Origin: Geomonas silvestris
Lineage (GTDB): Bacteria; Desulfobacterota; Desulfuromonadia; Geobacterales; Geobacteraceae
Direction of reading: 5' to 3'
NCBI RefSeq assembly: GCF_014193515.1
Contig: NZ_BLXX01000003.1
Coordinates: forward strand, 62,001 to 126,000
DNA length: 64,000 bases
Positions 1 to 9,291 of the stretch are shown here, in pieces (position 1 is the stretch's first letter; the number at the start of each line of letters is the position of its first letter). The notes below the pieces were generated by a model, which ran no database searches, was not told the DNA's origin, and worked only from the letters and a program-made list of their open reading frames with translations. Made by a program: the position numbers and the translations under genes.

Positions 1-1008
1 AGCGGCGCCGTCCTCACCGTGATGACGGCGAGCTTCGCCGACCCCTTCGGCTACGGCCGGATCATCAAGGGGGCCGACGGCAAGGTCCTGAGGATCACCG
101 AGCAGAAGGACGCCACCCCCGAGGAGCGCGCCATTCGCGAGGTGAACGCCGGTGTCTACTGCGTGGAGCGCGCCTTCCTGCAGCGGGCGGTGGCGGAGCT
201 GGGGAACGACAACGCCCAGGGTGAGTACTACCTGACCGACGTGGTGCGTCAGGCCGGAGCCGAGGGGCTCACCTGCCTGAGCTATCCCGTCCCCGACGCC
301 GAGGAGATCACCGGGGTGAACGACCGGGTGCAGTTGGCCGAGGTGGCCCGCGTGCTGCGCAGCCGGATCAACCGCGAACTGATGGTGGCCGGCGTCACCA
401 TGATCGACCCGCAGGCCGTCTACATCGACCGCGGGGTCTCCATCGGCCGCGACACCGTGGTCTATCCCGGCGTCACCATCACCGGAACCACCGTGATCGG
501 GGAGCGCTGCGTGATCCAGCAGGGAGCGATCATCGAGTCCTCGCAGATCGCCGACGGCGTCGTGGTCAAGGCGGGGAGCGTCGTGGAAGAGGCCGTGGTG
601 CACGAGGAGGTTTCCATCGGACCGATGGCGCACTTAAGGGCGGGTAGCGAGCTCTCGGCCCACGTGAAGATCGGCAACTTCGTGGAGACCAAGAAGGTCT
701 TCATCGGCGAGGGGTCCAAGGCCTCGCACCTCACCTACCTGGGGGACGCCACCATCGGCCGCGACGTCAACATCGGCTGCGGCACCATCACCTGCAACTA
801 CGACGGCGTGCGCAAGCACCAGACCATCATCGAGGACGAGGTCTTCGTGGGGAGCGACGTGCAACTGGTGGCACCGGTCACGGTGGGGCGGAACTCGCTC
901 ATCGCCGCCGGGACCACGGTCACCAAGAACGTGCCGCCCGACTCGCTGGCCCTCTCCCGGGTGCCCCAGGTGAACAAGGAAGGGTGGAAAAAGAAAAAAA
1001 AGGCCTAA
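1..1008 (+). CDS. glmU: GlmU, bifunctional UDP-GlcNAc pyrophosphorylase / GlcN-1-P acetyltransferase (5' truncated)
   Basis: The reading frame is open from the first base, so the start lies upstream of the window. The visible 335 residues begin late in the N-terminal uridylyltransferase domain (VLTVMTASFADPFGYGRI, then the NAGVYC stretch). They continue through the linker into the left-handed beta-helix acetyltransferase domain, with hexapeptide repeats such as IDRGVSIG and IGRDVNIGCGTITCNYDG. The C-terminus is a run of lysines (KKKKKA). GlmU makes UDP-GlcNAc for peptidoglycan and LPS in the cytoplasm. glmS, which supplies glucosamine-6-P to the same pathway, follows on the same strand, separated by a repeat element. 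Confidence 0.95.
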   Translation, partial: SGAVLTVMTASFADPFGYGRIIKGADGKVLRITEQKDATPEERAIREVNAGVYCVERAFLQRAVAELGNDNAQGEYYLTDVVRQAGAEGLTCLSYPVPDAEEITGVNDRVQLAEVARVLRSRINRELMVAGVTMIDPQAVYIDRGVSIGRDTVVYPGVTITGTTVIGERCVIQQGAIIESSQIADGVVVKAGSVVEEAVVHEEVSIGPMAHLRAGSELSAHVKIGNFVETKKVFIGEGSKASHLTYLGDATIGRDVNIGCGTITCNYDGVRKHQTIIEDEVFVGSDVQLVAPVTVGRNSLIAAGTTVTKNVPPDSLALSRVPQVNKEGWKKKKKA

Positions 1009-1013
1009 CAGGG

Positions 1014-1157
1014 GTCTAGGTTCTAAGTTCTATGTTCTAGGTTAAAAGCCGAGATTGTAGTATGATGGCACGTTCCCCTACGTGCCACCATGGGCGAGCC
1101 CAGGTGCCCGACGGGGGGCGCAGTTCACTTAGAACGTAGAACATAGAACGTAGAACG
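1014..1157. repeat. Heptamer inverted repeat, family A copy 1
   Basis: The left arm (1014-1043) is a run of heptamers of the form TTCTANG. The right arm (1128-1157) is the inverted run TAGAACN. Within the heptamers only the seventh base varies freely. The arms are about 84 bp apart, and the spacer holds a small hairpin (TGGCACGT/ACGTGCCA, 1065-1086). The same arms recur at 23141-23266 and 37981-38100 with unrelated spacers. The copy lies in the glmU-glmS gap and ends 19 bp before the glmS start, so it would be in the glmS leader if the two genes are co-transcribed. Confidence 0.8.
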
Positions 1158-1176
1158 GATTTTTTGAGAGGATTTT

Positions 1177-3006
<1,830 letters not shown>

Positions 3007-3035
3007 GTAGGGACACGAGAGAAGTAGGTAGGTGA

Positions 3036-3066
3036 GGGGGGAGGGCTTCGGCTTTCCCCCCTTTTT
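3036..3066 (+). terminator. Intrinsic terminator after glmS
   Basis: An 11-bp stem with two G-U pairs (3036-3046 with 3051-3061) closes a TTCG tetraloop and is followed by five Ts. It lies 30 bp after the glmS stop codon. Confidence 0.9.
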
Positions 3067-3240
3067 ATTTGATGCCCGGGATTCCCAGGGGCGCGCTACC
3101 GGCAAAGGCAGTCGCGGCAAGTAGCAGGTCGGTCATTTAGTGGAGGAAGGTGCTCGTGCGCTCCCCCCCTTTCCAACGTGGGGAACCTGAGGTCACCTGC
3201 AGTGTAGGCTTCCTCGGAATCAGGTCAATACGCTGTCTAT

Positions 3241-3681
3241 CGCGATGCACACGCCGTAGAGAGCGATTCACACGGTGTAACTCGCGGTTCACGCGGCGTA
3301 ACTCGCGGTTCATACGGCGTAACTCGCGGTTCACGCGGTGTAACTCGCGGTTCATACGGCGTAACTCGCGGTTCATACGGCGTAACTCGCGGTTCATACG
3401 GCGTAACTCGCGGTTCATACGGCGTAACTCGCGGTTCATACGGCGTAACTCGCGGTTCACACCGTGTAACTCGCGGTTCACGCGGTGTAACTCACAGTTC
3501 ACGCGGTGTAACCCGCGGTTCACACGGCGTATATCGCGGTTCACACAGTGTAACTCGCGGTTCACACGGTGTAACCCGCGGTTCACGCGGTGTAACCCGC
3601 GGTTCACACGGCGTAACTCGCGGTTTACGCGGTGTACATCCCGATTCACACGGCGTATATCGCAGTTTATATCGAAAGACT
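3241..3681. repeat. 21-bp tandem repeat array, 20 units plus a degenerate end
   Basis: Twenty consecutive 21-bp units run from 3241 to 3660 with no insertion or deletion, followed by a decayed unit to 3681. The consensus is CGCGGTTCATACGGCGTAACT split by unit, with most changes at a few positions. Units at 3346-3450 are identical, and the units degenerate toward both ends, as expected for expansion from the centre. All frames that lack a stop in the unit stay open. The minus strand would give a heptad V/M-N-R-E-L-R-R repeat and the plus strand RGS(Y/R/H)GVT. No ribosome binding site supports either, so it is left as non-coding. Confidence 0.9.
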
Positions 3682-3736
3682 GTCAGCACAGTCGGAAGCC
3701 ATGGGGCATAATCAGGCTTCCATTGCACAGAGCACT

Positions 3737-3768
3737 AAAAAAGCCCCCGACTAAATCTGCAGGGGGCG
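3737..3768 (-). terminator. Intrinsic terminator for the minus-strand corrinoid/kinase unit
   Basis: Read on the minus strand: stem GCCCCC / GGGGGC with a 13-nt loop, then six Ts. It lies about 80 bp downstream of the hybrid kinase stop. An additional GC-only hairpin (3762-3783) overlaps its upstream arm. Confidence 0.75.
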
Positions 3769-3859
3769 GGCGCCCCCGCCCCCGGAGACCGGGAGGTAGT
3801 TCCAGGTGGCACCGTTGTCGCGCGAATAGATCGGTGTCCCCCTTCGGTCATCTGACCAG
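3751..3859 (-). pseudogene. 3' remnant of an Asp-box (BNR repeat) protein gene
   Basis: In one minus-strand frame the translation reads TWSDDRRGTPIYSRDNGATW and continues NYLPVSG to a TAG at 3751-3753. SRDNGATW fits the Asp-box S-x-D-x-G-x-T-W exactly, and WSDDR..PIY is the usual lead-in of such beta-propeller blades. Upstream the frame runs into the 3' end of the hybrid kinase gene (stop at 3848-3850), so only about 30 codons of the original gene remain. It seems to be a deletion or recombination scar. It might extend a little further under the kinase C-terminus. Confidence 0.5.
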
Positions 3860-6472
3860 GTGCGCCAGCGCCTGGCGGATCGCCTCGCGGAGCGTGCCCA
3901 TGGTGTAGGGCTTGCGCAGGAAAACCTGGGGCCACTGCAGGTGGTCGCCGCACATCACCTGGCTTTGGTCGTAGCCGCTGGTCAGGATGGCGGGGAGATC
4001 CGGGTCCAAGTTGCGCAGGGCTGCGAGGGTGGACCAACCGTCCAGACCGGGCATGGTCAGGTCGCTCACCACCAGGCAGATAGCTCCCGGGTTCTGCCGG
4101 TACAGCTCGAGCGCCTCCGCACCGTCCCTGGCCTCGAGGACGGCGAAACCCGAGACCCCCAGCATGGCACTGGTGGTCTTGCGGACCGCCGGCTCGTCCT
4201 CGACCAGGAGTACCGTCCCCCCGGAGAGCGCCTGCGGCTGCTCGCCCGCGCTTTTAGGATGGGGGGCGTATTCGAGCTGCGGCAGGTAGACCCGGAAGGT
4301 GCTCCCCTTACCTGGCTCGCTCTCGACGGTCACCGCCCCGTGGTGGGTGCGCACCACCCCGAGCACGATGGCGAGCCCCAACCCGCGGCCGGTGAACTTT
4401 TTGGAGAAGAAGGGATCGAAAAGCTCGCCGATGTCCGCATCGCTGATCCCGCACCCCTGGTCGACGATCTCCAGGGCGCAGAACCGGATCCCCTCCTCGG
4501 GTTCCCAATCCAGCGGAAAGCGGTTCGCGGTCCCAATCTGGGCGGCGTCGACCGACTTAAGGCTTAGCCTGACCTCCCCGGTTCCCCCCGCCAGTGCCTC
4601 CCAGCCGTTGGTCACCAGGCTCGCCAGGAGCTGCTGCAACTGCTGCTCGTTGCCGCTCACCCAGGCCGGGGCACCGTCCATTTCGACGACCAGCGCGACC
4701 CCCGGCGGCAGGCCGTTTTGCAGCGCCGCCGTGCTGTGCCGGCAGAGCTCGGCCAGGTCCAGCTTCTCGTGGCGCCCAGGGGCCTGCCCCAGGTAGGTGA
4801 GCATGAGGGTGCTGACCTCGGCGGCGCGCGAGGCCGCCTTCAAAGCCTCGCCGAGGTTCTCCGCCGGCGGCTTGCCGGGGGGGATACTCAAAAGGGCGAG
4901 CTCGAGGTTCCCCAGCACCGCGCCCAAAAGGTTGTTGTACTTGTGGGCGATGGCCGCCGCCATACGGCCCAGGCTTTGGGCCTTGTGGGCCAACTGCAGC
5001 CTCTTCTCCAGATCGCGCCTCGCCTCCTCGGAGCGGACCCGCTCGGTGATGTCGTGGATGATGGTGTGCAGCAGGGTTCGGCCGCCAACCCGGATCGCGG
5101 TGGAGTAGATCTCGACGTTGCGCAGCTCCCCGCTGGCGAGCCGGTGCCGGAACAGGAAGTGGTCCTCGCCCCCGAGGGCACGGGCCAGCTCTTCCTTGAT
5201 CCTGGGCTGGGGGAGGTCGTTCAACTGGTCGATGCGCTTCTCGGTGAGGGCGCCAGGGGGGTAGCCGTAGAAGGCGGCGGCGGCCTCGTTGGCATCCAGG
5301 ATCTCCCCGGTGCCGGGATCGATGAGGAGCTGGACCGCGCTGCTTTTTTGGAAGAGGTCGTGGTAGATCTGCTCGCTTTCGCGCAGCGCCTCTTCGTTCA
5401 GCATGAGCCGGTGCGAGAGGGCGATCAGGTTTTCCAGGTTGAGCGCGTTGTTGAGCACCACGGCGCAGACCACCACGGTCTCCCGGGCCACCTGGAGGTA
5501 CTGTTCGAGGTGGTCCGGCAGGGCGATCCGGTCCACGCAGATCACCCCCAGGGCCTGCCCCTCCCACTCCACCCGGAGCAGGAACCCGGCACCGGAGGGG
5601 AGCAGCTGGCTGGGGGCCTCGAGTGCGAGTGCGGCTGCCTTCAGGCGGTTGTCCTGGGCCGGGTCGCCGGGGCCGGTACGCACCACCTCGCCGGCGGCCC
5701 CGTCGCCGATCGGGACCCAGGCCACCTCGCCGGCCGCGAACATCATCTGGTAGAGCTGCAGGATCTCGCCCAGCACCGTCTCCTTCCCGGTGGTCTGGAC
5801 GATCAGCTTGAGGAGGTCGAGCACCATGGCGTAGTCCGCGTTGCGGCGCCGGACGAGTTCCAGGCGCTCCCCCGCAGCGGTCTCGCGCCGCTCGGCGCGC
5901 CAGGTGAGCACCAGCCGCTCGCAGCGCAGCGCAAGCTGGTCCAGCCCCAGCAGCACGGTCTGGTGCGGCAGCCGGAGTTGGGAGGCGAAGGCGCTGAGCT
6001 CGCGGTCGGCCTCGGGGAGGACCCCCGTGTCGAGGTGCAGGATCCCGGCGACCGACTCGCCGAAGAGTTCCGCGGCCGTCTCGCCGGCGAGCCCCTGTTC
6101 GGCGAGGCGCTCACGCCACTGGCCAAGCCACCCCGAGGTCACCAGGTACAGCCCCTGTTCCTGGTAGCGCGCGACGGCGAAGTCCCCGGCCAGGGGGGAG
6201 AGGCAGTGCGCGAGGCGGGTGACCCGAAAGACGGGGGCGCCAGACGGCTCTCCGAGCCTCTCCAGGCAGCACCCGGCGAACAGCTCGACCCGGTCCACCT
6301 CAAGCGCCTCGGGTATGAGCCGCACCAGTTCGTCCCAGGCAAGGGGGGGGCGGCCGCAGCGCGCGGGGTAGCTTAAAAAGACCACCTCGGCGGGGTCGAA
6401 GCCGCGTGCCACGTGCTCGAGCTCGGTTGCCAGCCGGGCGCAGGCCACGATTGCCAGGCGTCGCTCACGCAT
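3848..6472 (-). CDS. Hybrid sensor histidine kinase with N-terminal DUF1638-like domain
   Basis: 874 residues with no transmembrane segment seen. Residues 1-205 resemble DUF1638 (the YLVTSGWL stretch and a conserved CC pair), a domain found beside corrinoid methyltransferase genes. A GAF-like region (about 215-345) follows, then a PAS domain (365-485), a HisKA with the acceptor His in AIAHKYNNLLGAV, an HATPase (GCGISD, GRGLGLAIVLG) and a C-terminal receiver (VLLVEDEPAV, Asp in VVSDLTMPGLDG, Lys in FLRKPY). The usual HDFNN of this kinase class is HKYNN here. Its start overlaps the UroD-like gene by 8 bp. I infer that it senses the state of the corrinoid/methyltransferase pair encoded upstream. 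Confidence 0.85.
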   Translation of the reverse strand: MRERRLAIVACARLATELEHVARGFDPAEVVFLSYPARCGRPPLAWDELVRLIPEALEVDRVELFAGCCLERLGEPSGAPVFRVTRLAHCLSPLAGDFAVARYQEQGLYLVTSGWLGQWRERLAEQGLAGETAAELFGESVAGILHLDTGVLPEADRELSAFASQLRLPHQTVLLGLDQLALRCERLVLTWRAERRETAAGERLELVRRRNADYAMVLDLLKLIVQTTGKETVLGEILQLYQMMFAAGEVAWVPIGDGAAGEVVRTGPGDPAQDNRLKAAALALEAPSQLLPSGAGFLLRVEWEGQALGVICVDRIALPDHLEQYLQVARETVVVCAVVLNNALNLENLIALSHRLMLNEEALRESEQIYHDLFQKSSAVQLLIDPGTGEILDANEAAAAFYGYPPGALTEKRIDQLNDLPQPRIKEELARALGGEDHFLFRHRLASGELRNVEIYSTAIRVGGRTLLHTIIHDITERVRSEEARRDLEKRLQLAHKAQSLGRMAAAIAHKYNNLLGAVLGNLELALLSIPPGKPPAENLGEALKAASRAAEVSTLMLTYLGQAPGRHEKLDLAELCRHSTAALQNGLPPGVALVVEMDGAPAWVSGNEQQLQQLLASLVTNGWEALAGGTGEVRLSLKSVDAAQIGTANRFPLDWEPEEGIRFCALEIVDQGCGISDADIGELFDPFFSKKFTGRGLGLAIVLGVVRTHHGAVTVESEPGKGSTFRVYLPQLEYAPHPKSAGEQPQALSGGTVLLVEDEPAVRKTTSAMLGVSGFAVLEARDGAEALELYRQNPGAICLVVSDLTMPGLDGWSTLAALRNLDPDLPAILTSGYDQSQVMCGDHLQWPQVFLRKPYTMGTLREAIRQALAHLVR

Positions 6473-7520
6473 CGGGGGACACCTCCTTGGCGATCGGGTA
6501 GCTGCCGTAGCGCCGCACCGTTTCCGAGATCGCCTCCAGCACGGTTTCCGGCACCTGCCAGGGGATCTCGCCGTGGTTGTCGGCCAGGATGAACCCGCCG
6601 CCGGGGGCGCCGGCGGCGATGGCCCGGCGCACCTGGAGTTCCGCCTCGCGGGGAGACCAGCCGCCCATCTCCAGGCCGTTCAGGTTGCCCAGGATGGCGA
6701 GCCGCCCGGCGAGCGCCGCCTTGAGCTCCGCCAGGTCCTCGCGGGCGCTCACCCCGATGGCCGCAGTGCCGGTGCCGGCCACCTGGTCGAGGAGCGTCCC
6801 GACGCGGCCGGAGGCAAGGTGCGTGGCGGTGGGGCCCTTGATGCGGGGGAGGGTGGCGCGGGCGACGGCGCCTCCCAGCTGCAGGTAGTCACTGGCGGGG
6901 GTGATCTCGGGAGAGGAGAGGGGGTCGAAATAGCAGATGGCGTTGGCCCCGGCGGCGAGCTGGGCGTTCGCCCAGGCCACGCAGAACTCGGTGTTGAGGC
7001 GCATCAGCTCCCAGAACAGCTCGCGGTGCAGGTAGATGAGTTCCAGGTAGTTCTCGAACCCCAGTTGCAGGACCGGGAGCGAGAACGGGGACATGACGGT
7101 GCCGATGATGGGGACGCTCCCCTGGGAGCGCGCCTTGAGGCCGGCCAGTACCGCGAGGACCCTCATGAGCCCCGGGGCCCCCTCGATGCGCGGCGGCGCG
7201 AGTCCCGGGATGCTCGCAATAGCGGTGATGCAGGGGGCGGCCGCGTTGGGGGGGCCGTCTTCCCGGAAGGCGGTCTCCCCGCCCCAGGCCTCGGACTCGA
7301 CCGCGGCGTAGAGGAACCCGTACAGGCAGTCGTGGCCGTAGCGCTTTCTGAGCCTTAGTTGCGCCTCGACCACCAGCTCGGGGGAGTGGTAGTACTCCCG
7401 GATCCCCACGCCGAGCTCGCGGGCCCCGTGCATGGTGAGGAGCAGGAAGAAGGGGACCCGGTCCGGTTCGCGGTGTCCCAGGGTGCAGAGCACCCGCTCG
7501 AGGGGGGTCATCTCTATCAT
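6465..7520 (-). CDS. UroD-family (MtaA/CmuA-type) methyltransferase-like protein
   Basis: 351 residues. The start MIEMTPLERVLCTLGHREPDRVPFF is the classical N-terminus of the uroporphyrinogen decarboxylase / cobalamin methyltransferase family. Family members with methyltransferase activity use a zinc held by H-x-C and a distant Cys. Here the H-x-C position reads THLASG and the C-terminal Cys region reads ILADNHGEIPW, so both Cys ligands appear to be missing. It may bind the methyl-corrinoid partner without ordinary catalysis, or use other ligands. Its ATG overlaps the stop of the corrinoid gene (ATGA), so the two are translationally coupled. Confidence 0.85.
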   Translation of the reverse strand: MIEMTPLERVLCTLGHREPDRVPFFLLLTMHGARELGVGIREYYHSPELVVEAQLRLRKRYGHDCLYGFLYAAVESEAWGGETAFREDGPPNAAAPCITAIASIPGLAPPRIEGAPGLMRVLAVLAGLKARSQGSVPIIGTVMSPFSLPVLQLGFENYLELIYLHRELFWELMRLNTEFCVAWANAQLAAGANAICYFDPLSSPEITPASDYLQLGGAVARATLPRIKGPTATHLASGRVGTLLDQVAGTGTAAIGVSAREDLAELKAALAGRLAILGNLNGLEMGGWSPREAELQVRRAIAAGAPGGGFILADNHGEIPWQVPETVLEAISETVRRYGSYPIAKEVSPDA

Positions 7521-8164
7521 GGGAGCTCCGCGATGAGTCGGCGCAAAAGGGGGACCACCCCTGAGGCGGTAGCGCTGGTGCCGTCGGCACCCACCTCCCA
7601 CCAGAGGTCGGGGTGCAGGCGGAAGGGGGCTCCCCCCACCACCAGCCGGGTCCCGGGGAGGTCGCGGTCCAGGCACTCCTTGAGCTCGCGCACCCTGAGG
7701 GCAGCGGGAAGCATGAGGGTCGAGACCAGCAGGATCCGGATGCCGTCGTTTTGGGCACGCCGGACCAGGTCGTCGACCCCGATCAGGCCGTAATCGGCCA
7801 GGCGGAAGCCGCTGGCGCGCACCACGGAACTCACGATCCGTTTGCCTAAGGGGTGGAAGTCGTCCAGGACCGCGACGGCCATGGCCGGGTGGCTGGTGTC
7901 GGGGAGTTGCTGCGGGGGGAGGATCTCGTCCAGGAGTTCTTCGCTGATCCGGCCGCTCATGTAGACCTGGGAAAGGGCGACCTCGCCGCGCTCCCATCCC
8001 GTTCCGACCCGCTCCAGTGCCGGGGCGAGTACGGTCTCGGCGAAGGCGAGCGGCACGAGGGCGCTGCGCTGGAAACAGTCCCGCGCGGCGTTGCGGTCCA
8101 GCTCCAAGAGGGCAGCGACCAGCAGGTTGATGAGCTCTCCGGTTTCCAGGGGACAAGATGGCAT
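7517..8164 (-). CDS. B12-binding corrinoid protein (MtbC/MtaC-like)
   Basis: 215 residues. The first ~85 form a helical methionine-synthase-cap-like domain (ETGELINLLVAALLELD...ISEELLDEIL). A Rossmann B12 domain follows with DFHPLG, matching the D-x-H-x-x-G signature whose His ligates cobalt, plus VSTLM and VVGGAPF for the nucleotide tail. The ATG at 8164 is preferred because GAGG lies just upstream; an in-frame TTG at 8182 would add six residues. It would carry a methyl or other group on cobalamin for the UroD-like partner. First gene of the corrinoid / UroD-like / kinase unit. Confidence 0.9.
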   Translation of the reverse strand: MPSCPLETGELINLLVAALLELDRNAARDCFQRSALVPLAFAETVLAPALERVGTGWERGEVALSQVYMSGRISEELLDEILPPQQLPDTSHPAMAVAVLDDFHPLGKRIVSSVVRASGFRLADYGLIGVDDLVRRAQNDGIRILLVSTLMLPAALRVRELKECLDRDLPGTRLVVGGAPFRLHPDLWWEVGADGTSATASGVVPLLRRLIAELP

Positions 8165-8227
8165 GGCGCCTCGCAGATGCAACGGGCTGAAACGCTGGAA
8201 CTGGTTTCAAAAGCTTGCAAAGCGGTG

Positions 8228-8275
8228 GTCGGTTACAGCATATACTCCTTTCGCCAGGCTTTGTCCAGCACCGAC
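8228..8275 (-). promoter_or_regulatory. Possible structured leader upstream of the corrinoid gene
   Basis: GTCGGT at 8228-8233 pairs perfectly with ACCGAC at 8270-8275 around a 36-nt interior with two similar GGCGAAA-GGAGT-like strings in and beside it. It lies about 65 nt before the corrinoid gene start. I do not recognise a cobalamin riboswitch box or any other known riboswitch. The remaining sequence of the 8165-8601 gap holds no convincing gene. Confidence 0.25.
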
Positions 8276-8488
8276 TCCGTTTCGCCGGGCTCCGGAAAAA
8301 CTTTCAGAGATCAGACGGTTAGCTGTCGGAGCGGTATGGACATCCGCGGCCACGTGCGGGCTCGTGCGGTTGCAGGATAAATCTTACTTGGGTGCCGGGA
8401 GGGTGCGGGGACAGCCAGGGAAGCCGCTCGAGGCGCGGCAGAGAAGCGGAGGTTTGGCGGGAGGCGCAGGGGGGCGGCAGACGAAGAA

Positions 8489-8516
8489 GGCCCGGGTGCC
8501 AGTGCGGCCCCGGGCC
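8489..8516 (-). terminator. GC-rich hairpin downstream of the OmpR-type regulator
   Basis: An 8-bp perfect stem GGCCCGGG / CCCGGGCC with a 12-nt loop, 85 nt after the regulator's stop codon on the minus strand. The following T-tract is weak (TTCTTC), so it is only a possible terminator separating the regulator from the corrinoid unit. Confidence 0.4.
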
Positions 8517-8601
8517 CTCGAAAAGGCGGAATGCGTGCGGCTCCGGAGAGCCTCAGGCGGCGCTGCGTCTTCTGGTGCTTCGGCAGCGGGTGGAAGCGGA
8601 A

Positions 8602-9291
8602 TCAGGCGCCGTCGCCGGCCAGCAGGATGTACCCCATGTTGTGGCGGGCACGCAGCGGCAGGGTGGTCCCCGGGTCCGCCTTCTGCACCTTGGTGCGCAG
8701 CCTGGAGATCAGCACCTCGATACGTGCGTTCGAGGAGATCTCGTCGGGCTGGCCCAGGGCTGCGAAGATCTGCTGGCGCGAGACGTTCTGCCCCAGGTGC
8801 GCGAACAAAAGCTCCAGGAGGATGCACTCCTGCGCGGTCAGCGACACGGTCACCCCGTTGGGGGTCTGCAGGCTCGAGGTCTGGGCGCTGAAGCTCCACG
8901 GCGTGCCGACCGGGGGCGCCAGGCGCCGGCCCAGGTTCTTGATGGCCGCCGCGAGTTCGGCGATCTCCACCGGTTTCACGAAGTAGTAGTCCGCTCCGCT
9001 CTCGAGACCCAGGATGCGCTCTTCGGTCATGCTGCGCCCGGTGAGGATGATGATCCCCAGCGTCGGGTTGTCCCTCATGCGTGCCGCGATCTCCAGTCCC
9101 CCCTCCTTGGGGAGTCCCAGGTCGAGCAGGATGATGTGCGCCGGCCGCTCGGCAAGGGCGGCGTTGAGCTCGGCCCCGTCGCCGACCCCCCGCAGATCAA
9201 AACCAAAGTACGACAGTCCTTTCATGAGGTGGTCGCGCAGTTCCAGGTCGTCTTCGACAATGACAATTGACAACGTGTTCTCAAGCTTCAT
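8602..9291 (-). CDS. OmpR/PhoB-family response regulator
   Basis: 229 residues. Receiver domain at about 8-120 (IVIVEDDLE acidic pair, Asp in LLDLGLPKEGG, Thr/Ser in ILTGRS, Lys in YFVKPVE). A winged-helix DNA-binding domain at about 135-225 follows (SLTAQECILLELL, ARIEVLISRLRTKV, LRARHNMGYIL). It is a transcription factor controlled by phosphorylation. No cognate kinase is directly adjacent. The hybrid kinase 2 kb downstream on the same strand is a candidate partner but carries its own receiver. The ATG is preceded by only a weak ribosome binding site. Confidence 0.9.
   Translation of the reverse strand: MKLENTLSIVIVEDDLELRDHLMKGLSYFGFDLRGVGDGAELNAALAERPAHIILLDLGLPKEGGLEIAARMRDNPTLGIIILTGRSMTEERILGLESGADYYFVKPVEIAELAAAIKNLGRRLAPPVGTPWSFSAQTSSLQTPNGVTVSLTAQECILLELLFAHLGQNVSRQQIFAALGQPDEISSNARIEVLISRLRTKVQKADPGTTLPLRARHNMGYILLAGDGA

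Noticed and set aside
1009-1176. glmS ribozyme in the glmS leader
   Set aside because: The leader is occupied by the heptamer repeat, and I see none of the conserved ribozyme core.
3241-3681. 21-bp array as a CRISPR or as a coding gene
   Set aside because: There are no unique spacers between units, so it is not a CRISPR. The open frames lack ribosome binding sites and one of the best (RGSxGVT) has no start codon at all.
7853-8380. Plus-strand frame opposite the corrinoid gene extending into its leader
   Set aside because: It is a shadow of the corrinoid gene; the extension has no conserved features.
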